Shown piece by piece: positions 59,631 through 64,000 of a stretch of 64,000 nucleotides of DNA. The position numbers and the translations under genes were made by a program. The notes beneath the pieces are model-generated. The model saw only the letters and a program-made list of their open reading frames with translations. It was not told where the DNA came from and ran no database searches. This DNA comes from an uncultured Pelagibacteraceae bacterium (lineage in GTDB: Bacteria; Pseudomonadota; Alphaproteobacteria; Pelagibacterales; Pelagibacteraceae): contig CACBNI010000007.1 of assembly GCA_902540595.1 (NCBI GenBank), positions 1 to 64,000 of the forward strand, read 5' to 3'. Each line of letters starts with the position of its first letter. Position 1 is the stretch's first letter.

Positions 59631-60410
59631 GTGCTCCCCAAATTTTTAAAACCTTATCAAATTAATAATTCGAATTTAATTAGAATTGGTCCAAAAAGAG
59701 ACGGGGGATATGTGATTGATAAAAGAATTATTAAAAAAACTTATAATTTAGTAACTTGTGGATTAAATGATGATTGGGAATTTGAAAAAGAGTTTTTAAA
59801 AAAAAATATAAATTGTAATTTATATGCATACGATCATACTATTAATAATAGATTTTGGATTAAAAGATTTAAAAAAGACATAATTCATTTACTACTATTC
59901 AAAAAACTTCGTTGGTGGAAAATTTTAGATATATTTAAATATATAAACTATTTGAATTTTTTTAGGAAAAATAAAATTCATTTACAAAAAAAAATAGTTT
60001 CTAAGAAAAAAAAAAAAAATCAAATTACAATTTCAAAAATCTTGAATAAGTTAAAAAATATCTTTTTAAAAATAGATATAGAGGGTGATGAATATCAAAT
60101 ATTAAACCACGTAAAAAATAATTCAAAAAATTTAGTTTTTTTAATAATTGAATTTCATGAAGTGCACAAAAACCTAAAAAAAATAGAAAAATTCCTTAAA
60201 AGGTTAGATTTAAAACTCATTCATATACATGCTAATAATTTTGATGGAACAAATAGACATAATATACCTAAAGTACTTGAACTATCATTATTAAATAAAA
60301 GATTTTTTTTGATAAAAAATAAATTAACTAACAATAGATATCCAATTAAGTATTTAGATTATAAAAACTTTAAAAGAAGAAATGAAATCAAAATTGAATT
60401 TAATAAATAA
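59631..60410 (+). CDS. FkbM-like SAM-dependent methyltransferase
   Basis: A 259-residue protein starting at GTG. LIRIGPKRDGGYVIDKRI near the start, LVTCGLNDDWEFEKEFLKK (SAM-binding strand region) and IFLKIDIEGDEYQILNHV (post-II motif) followed by VFLIIEFHEV give the FkbM O-methyltransferase pattern. The C-terminus is Lys-rich. It overlaps the next glycosyltransferase gene by 29 bases and so both may act on a surface glycan. The methyl acceptor is unknown. Confidence 0.75.
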   Translation: MLPKFLKPYQINNSNLIRIGPKRDGGYVIDKRIIKKTYNLVTCGLNDDWEFEKEFLKKNINCNLYAYDHTINNRFWIKRFKKDIIHLLLFKKLRWWKILDIFKYINYLNFFRKNKIHLQKKIVSKKKKKNQITISKILNKLKNIFLKIDIEGDEYQILNHVKNNSKNLVFLIIEFHEVHKNLKKIEKFLKRLDLKLIHIHANNFDGTNRHNIPKVLELSLLNKRFFLIKNKLTNNRYPIKYLDYKNFKRRNEIKIEFNK

Positions 60411-61392
60411 TATCTGTGTTGTATATACTCATCATAAGTTAGGTGATCTTGTTTGGCAACTTCCTTATATAAAAGCTATAAGTGAACATCATAAAGTTAG
60501 TATTGATTTAGTTTTGAGAGAAAGTACACAGGCAAAAAAAATTCTTCAAGATTTAAAGCATATTAACATCATAAATTATAATAATTTTAGAAAAGGAATA
60601 TTTTATTGGGTTGACGTTATAAAATTATTTAAGATTTTCAGAAAATATAATTACAGTCATGTTTATATATTGGATAAAGTAAATAAACCAGCTTTGGCTG
60701 CAAAATTGTCTGGTATTAAAAATATTATTGGTCCTGGAATTGGTAATCAAAAAAAATGGTTATCATCAATAAATTTTTTAGATGAAAAAGATCGAGAATT
60801 AAATTATTCAGACCAAAGTAAAAAACTATTAAAACTTAATAACATAAAATTAAGTGATCCTTTCCCAAAATTAGAGATAAATATTAAAAATTTAAAAGAT
60901 GATAATAAAGATCTTCTCATTACTGGAAAAAAAATTGCTTTTGGTGTGGACTCATTCGAAGATTATAAAATGTGGTATGAAGAAAATTTTGTTGAATTAG
61001 CTGATATGCTATACAAAAAAAATTTGTTTAATTATATTTATTTAATATGTGGACCAAAAAAATCACACATAGCAAAAAAAATTATATCATTATCTAAAAA
61101 AGATTATTTTATTGATTGTTCATCAAAAGATCTAACTGGAGTAATTACTGCAATTGTAAATTCGAATTTTTATATTGGTAATAATTCTGGGCCACTTAAT
61201 TTATCATCTGCACTTGGTATCAAAACATTTGGTTTAATAGCTAACGATGCTATAAGTGAGCTAAAGTATAGCAAAATTAACTTTATAGTACCTGAAAATT
61301 ATAAAGATAATACTTGGATTAGAAATAGAGAAAATATGAAAACTATTACAACTCAGAAAGCATATGACACAATAATTGAAAGGATTAATTAA
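60382..61392 (+). CDS. glycosyltransferase family 9 (heptosyltransferase-like)
   Basis: A 336-residue GT-B enzyme. The N-terminal THHKLGDLVWQLPYIKAISEHHKVSIDLVLRE is the family start (xLGDxxxxxPxxxxL). The C-terminal part has ICGPKKSHIAKKIISLS and IVNSNFYIGNNSGPLNLSSALGIKTFGLI, with the conserved (S/N)xSGP near the donor site. It may extend LPS core or a related surface saccharide. It overlaps the methyltransferase and the peroxiredoxin genes. Confidence 0.83.
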   Translation: MKSKLNLINNICVVYTHHKLGDLVWQLPYIKAISEHHKVSIDLVLRESTQAKKILQDLKHINIINYNNFRKGIFYWVDVIKLFKIFRKYNYSHVYILDKVNKPALAAKLSGIKNIIGPGIGNQKKWLSSINFLDEKDRELNYSDQSKKLLKLNNIKLSDPFPKLEINIKNLKDDNKDLLITGKKIAFGVDSFEDYKMWYEENFVELADMLYKKNLFNYIYLICGPKKSHIAKKIISLSKKDYFIDCSSKDLTGVITAIVNSNFYIGNNSGPLNLSSALGIKTFGLIANDAISELKYSKINFIVPENYKDNTWIRNRENMKTITTQKAYDTIIERIN

Positions 61393-61844
61393 TGAAAGCT
61401 TCTAACTTTAGTTTACCATCAACTAATAAAAAAAAATTTATATTAAAAGATAATGTTGGGAAGTATGTTGTGCTTTATTTTTATCCAAAAGATGACACTC
61501 CAGGATGTACAATTGAAACTAATGAATTTAATAAATTACTTTCTAAATTCAAAAAATTAGAATGTGAAGTTTATGGTATTTCAAAAGACAGCTTAAAAAG
61601 TCACGATAAGTTTAGAGATAAATATAAAATTAAATTTGATTTATTAGCTGACGAAGAATTAAAAGTCCTAAAAAAATATAAAGTATGGAAAAAGAAAAAA
61701 TTTATGGGCAGGGAATTTATGGGTGTGGTTAGAACTACATATTTACTAGATAAAAAAGGACAAATACTAAAGGTTTGGAACAACGTCAAAGCCAAAGACC
61801 ATGCTATAGAAGTGTTAGAGACTCTTAAAAGTATCGTAAAATAA
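61392..61844 (+). CDS. bcp: peroxiredoxin (Bcp/AhpC-TSA family)
   Basis: A 150-residue thiol peroxidase. YFYPKDDTPGCTIETNEFN carries the peroxidatic Cys of PxxxTxxC. The usual resolving Cys of Bcp (five residues on, TPGCTxEAC form) is replaced by Asn (CTIETNEF), so it would act as a 1-Cys enzyme or use an external thiol. Its start overlaps the glycosyltransferase stop (TAATG), and a strong terminator follows within two bases. Confidence 0.9.
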   Translation: MKASNFSLPSTNKKKFILKDNVGKYVVLYFYPKDDTPGCTIETNEFNKLLSKFKKLECEVYGISKDSLKSHDKFRDKYKIKFDLLADEELKVLKKYKVWKKKKFMGREFMGVVRTTYLLDKKGQILKVWNNVKAKDHAIEVLETLKSIVK

Positions 61845-61845
61845 A

Positions 61846-61865
61846 AAGGCCCCTTTCGGGGCCTT
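61846..61865 (+). terminator. intrinsic terminator after bcp
   Basis: An 8-bp GC-rich stem (AAGGCCCC-TTTC-GGGGCCTT) with a TTTC tetraloop starting one base after the bcp stop. The 3' side is followed by a weak TT-A tail on the plus strand and the stem is symmetrical, so it could also slow leftward transcripts. Confidence 0.8.
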
Positions 61866-61910
61866 AACTAACTAGCAAGAGAGAGATATTAAGCTAATTT
61901 TGTTTTGTTA

Positions 61911-61953
61911 GGAGCTCTTCAATGAGATAACGACATGGAGATCGAAGAGCCCC
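61911..61953 (-). other. inverted repeat downstream of the ammonium transporter
   Basis: GGAGCTCTTC at 61911-61920 pairs with GAAGAGCCCC at 61944-61953 (9 of 10 bp) around a 23-base loop. It lies just after the amt stop on the minus strand. A T-rich stretch (AACAAAACAAAATTAGC on that strand) follows. It could be the amt terminator or a small structured RNA; no known RNA family is recognised. Confidence 0.45.
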
Positions 61954-61967
61954 TATATTGCATGCAA

Positions 61968-63269
61968 TTAGTCTCGTATTGCGTATGCTATTACACCTGT
62001 TTCGGTTACGTCAGTACCTTTGGACTCAGCCTCTTTACTTAGTCTAATTCCAAATGTTCCTTTCATAACGGAGAACACAATGTATGACACGACAAATACA
62101 AAAATGTTAATTGATAGCACACCAATTACTTGTGCACTAAAAGATGCATCAGTATTTGTTAGTGGAACTGCAAGTGTTCCCCAAATTCCAGCAAACATGT
62201 GAGCTGGAATTGCACCTACAACATCGTCAAGTTTGAAACTGAATAATAATTTAGTTCCAAATACAACGATTAAACCACCAATTGCTCCAATGAAAATTGC
62301 AGCTAAAGGAGTTGGTGCCAATGGTTCTGCAGTTACTGCAACTAATCCACCGATTGCTCCGTTTAACATTTGTACAACATCTGTTTTACCATATATCAAT
62401 CTTGTAATTATAGCCGCGGCCATTACACCACCACAAGCAGCAAGATTGGTATTGATAAATATATTTGATACAGCAACTGCATCATCAAATGTTCCAATAG
62501 CTAATTGAGATCCACCATTGAATCCAAACCAACCTAACCATAGGATAAATACACCTATTGTTACTAATGGAATTGAAGAAGCAGCAAAAGGTTTAAGTGC
62601 TTTAGCTTCACCTTTACTGTCAAATCGTCCTGAACGCGCACCAAGCAACATTATCCCAGCTAGTGCAGCTGCACCACCTGTTGAGTGTACTAAAGTTGAA
62701 CCAGCGAAATCTGAGAAGCCAAGTTCTGCTAACCAGCCTCCACCCCACTGCCAACCCATTACGATAGGATAAATAATTCCAGCTAAAATTGCTGCGAATA
62801 GAAAGAACGGCCATAGTTTAACTCTTTCAGCCATTGCTCCTGAACAAATTGAAACTGTTGTTGCACAGAAAACCATCTGGAAATACCAGTCAGAACCATC
62901 TGCATATCCAGTATCAACTGAACTTGCATCTGACCATGGAGTAAATGTTCCAATGTATCCACCCTCTGGAATTCCATACGCTAAGTTATATCCAAACAAC
63001 CAAAACATTATTCCGGCAATTGAGTAAAGACCAATGTTCTTTGCACAAATTACTGAAACACTTTTTGAAGTTACCATACCAGATTCTAGCATCGCAAAAC
63101 CCGCCGCCATAAACATGACAAGGAAACCACAAATTAGAAATAGTAGTGAATTGAATATAGCTTGAACTTCAGCAGAAACAGTTGTTTCTGCCATTCCTGC
63201 ACTACTCATGCTTAATAAAAATATTAAACTAAGAAGTGGCGCAGATATTCTTTTTATTAATTTAGTCAT
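61968..63269 (-). CDS. amt: ammonium transporter
   Basis: A 433-residue Amt/MEP channel. A cleavable signal-like N-terminus (LLSLIFLLSMSSAGMA) precedes 11 helices. The conserved pore His pair is present in STLVHSTGGAAALAG and IPAHMFAGIWGTLAVPL. An ammonia-binding region WLFGYNLAYG and FCATTVSICSGAMAERVKL complete the family fingerprint. It takes up ammonium at low concentration. A GGAGGT ribosome-binding site precedes the ATG, and no PII (glnK) gene is adjacent in the window. Confidence 0.94.
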   Translation of the reverse strand: MTKLIKRISAPLLSLIFLLSMSSAGMAETTVSAEVQAIFNSLLFLICGFLVMFMAAGFAMLESGMVTSKSVSVICAKNIGLYSIAGIMFWLFGYNLAYGIPEGGYIGTFTPWSDASSVDTGYADGSDWYFQMVFCATTVSICSGAMAERVKLWPFFLFAAILAGIIYPIVMGWQWGGGWLAELGFSDFAGSTLVHSTGGAAALAGIMLLGARSGRFDSKGEAKALKPFAASSIPLVTIGVFILWLGWFGFNGGSQLAIGTFDDAVAVSNIFINTNLAACGGVMAAAIITRLIYGKTDVVQMLNGAIGGLVAVTAEPLAPTPLAAIFIGAIGGLIVVFGTKLLFSFKLDDVVGAIPAHMFAGIWGTLAVPLTNTDASFSAQVIGVLSINIFVFVVSYIVFSVMKGTFGIRLSKEAESKGTDVTETGVIAYAIRD

Positions 63270-63342
63270 AAGACCTCCACTGTTAAGGATGAAGTTATAT
63301 TTTTTAATAAAATTGAAAACTAACGCTGATTAGGAAAATTGG

Positions 63343-63361
63343 ATATGCAGTATTTGCATAT
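63343..63361. promoter_or_regulatory. inverted repeat upstream of amt
   Basis: ATATGCA-GTATT-TGCATAT is a perfect 7-bp inverted repeat about 75-90 bases upstream of the amt start. It may be an operator for amt, but no activator-binding consensus is certain. It lies next to the HU terminator. Confidence 0.35.
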
Positions 63362-63364
63362 AGA

Positions 63365-63400
63365 AACAGCCCTAACGTGTATTTTTACATTAGGGCTGTT
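63365..63400 (-). terminator. hairpin downstream of the HU gene
   Basis: An 11-bp perfect stem (AACAGCCCTAA / TTAGGGCTGTT), 10 bases after the HU stop on the minus strand, with a short inner TGT/ACA pairing. It is followed by TTTCTAT on that strand, and by seven A on the other side. It is the likely terminator of the HU transcript. Confidence 0.75.
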
Positions 63401-63410
63401 AAAAAAATAA

Positions 63411-63686
63411 CTATTTATTGAATACTTCTTTTAAAGCTTTTGCTGGTAAAAATTTTACCTTTTGAGAGGCACCAATTTGAATTTGTTCACCTGTTCTAGG
63501 GTTTCTTCCTACTCTTGCTTTACGCTTTGCTACTTTATAAGTTCCAAAGCCGGCGATTTTTACTGAATCATCACCTTTTAAAGCATCTAAAATAGTGTTG
63601 GTAATCGTATCAAATGTTCGTTCTGCATCCGCTTTACTCAAATTTAATGAGCCAGAAAGCTTTGCAATCAGTTGTTTTTTGTTCAT
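63411..63686 (-). CDS. hup: HU-family DNA-binding protein
   Basis: A 91-residue nucleoid protein: MNKKQLIAKLSGSLNLSKADAERTFDTITNTILDALK, VKIAGFGTYKVAKRKARVGRNPRTGEQIQIGA (the conserved beta-arm GFGxFxxxxRxxRxGRNPxTGE) and VKFLPAKALKEVFN. It bends DNA without strong sequence preference. It lies 157 bases downstream of the rseP end, with its own promoter probably in that gap. Confidence 0.95.
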   Translation of the reverse strand: MNKKQLIAKLSGSLNLSKADAERTFDTITNTILDALKGDDSVKIAGFGTYKVAKRKARVGRNPRTGEQIQIGASQKVKFLPAKALKEVFNK

Positions 63687-63843
63687 TTTAGCTCCGGTTT
63701 TGTTGGTTAATATTTATACTTGCCATAAACGTTGATAAATCAAGCTTTTTTTTAGTGTTAAAAATTAAAAAAACCACAATATCTTGTGAAAATTTAAATA
63801 AGTATTGATTTTACTTGATTTTTTGATGTTGAGAAAACTTTTG

Positions 63844-64000
63844 TTAACTAAATAAACCTAAATCTTTTAGGTCATTAAAGGTTGTGAAAAACATTAATGA
63901 TAGCAACAAAAACATACCGATTCGAAAAAATCCTTCTTGTGTTTTTTGTGATAAAGGACGCCCTAAAACACTTTCAAATGCGTAAAACATCAAGTGACCT
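63844..64000 (-). CDS. rseP: site-2 protease RseP, C-terminal part (5' end outside window)
   Basis: The last about 52 residues of a minus-strand frame that enters from the right edge. HLMFYAFESVLGRPLSQKTQEGFFRIGMFLLLSLMFFTTFNDL matches the end of RseP, with the GG/HLxxxxxExxxGRP motif and a final membrane helix. RseP is an intramembrane metalloprotease for anti-sigma factor and signal peptide cleavage. The catalytic HExxH lies outside the window. Confidence 0.87.
   Translation of the reverse strand, partial: GHLMFYAFESVLGRPLSQKTQEGFFRIGMFLLLSLMFFTTFNDLKDLGLFS

Noticed and set aside
62020-62977. Several 60-90 residue frames overlapping amt
   Set aside because: All lie within the ammonium transporter gene and reflect its base composition.

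Overview
The window looks like a SAR11 (Pelagibacterales, Alphaproteobacteria) chromosome segment. It is very AT-rich and tightly packed, with many 1-4 base gene overlaps and almost no spacer. It carries families typical of that group: AprA/AprB with the AprM membrane anchor, Xsc, SuyAB, several TauE/SafE exporters, TRAP and tripartite tricarboxylate (TTT) transporters, and minimal housekeeping genes. No tRNA, rRNA, CRISPR array or insertion sequence was seen. The species cannot be assigned from the sequence alone.

Layout. 1-1.3 kb: the start of a YbgC-type thioesterase and small proteins. 1.3-12 kb: short-chain dehydrogenases, an NCS1 permease, a TRAP operon (dctP-dctQ-dctM), a GMC oxidoreductase, a TerC protein, an M23 peptidase, and a hydratase/aldolase pair. 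12-32 kb: an accessory catabolic block with an FAD hydroxyacid dehydrogenase, two TauE/SafE proteins, a CobW GTPase, an amidohydrolase, two cupins, a gamma-glutamyltransferase, a TauD-like oxygenase, two NAD dehydrogenases and two complete TTT transporters. Five promoters in this block share one palindromic operator-like site (core GTTRAY-WW-RTYAAC), so they are probably one regulon.

32-49 kb is an organosulfonate and sulfite hub. An AMP-forming ligase and an acylating (sulfo)acetaldehyde dehydrogenase (SauS-like, with an apparent frameshift) could feed sulfoacetaldehyde to Xsc. SuyAB would cleave sulfolactate. Sulfite would be exported by TauE or oxidised by AprAB-AprM, and a YeiH/TauZ-type protein may export sulfate. 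A surface-modification cassette (SxtJ-like protein, DUF5989 protein, SGNH-fold protein, carbamoyltransferase) sits directly behind xsc. On its far side lies a 58-codon relic of a second xsc 3' end. The relic's protein is nearly identical to the intact copy but its DNA has diverged, which is a scar of cassette insertion or recombination.

49-64 kb is mostly housekeeping: a p-aminobenzoate/anthranilate-type synthase pair with a class IV lyase, an HIT protein, an MFS carrier, a PLP trans-sulfuration-type enzyme, MnmA, RecX, a rhodanese, a peroxiredoxin, glycan genes, an ammonium transporter, HU and the end of RseP. Several genes of 27-56 codons are called by reading the spacers directly.

Three substrate-binding-protein/permease junctions (one TRAP, two TTT) each carry a strong hairpin just upstream of the small permease subunit. 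This points to a common way of making much more binding protein than membrane subunits.
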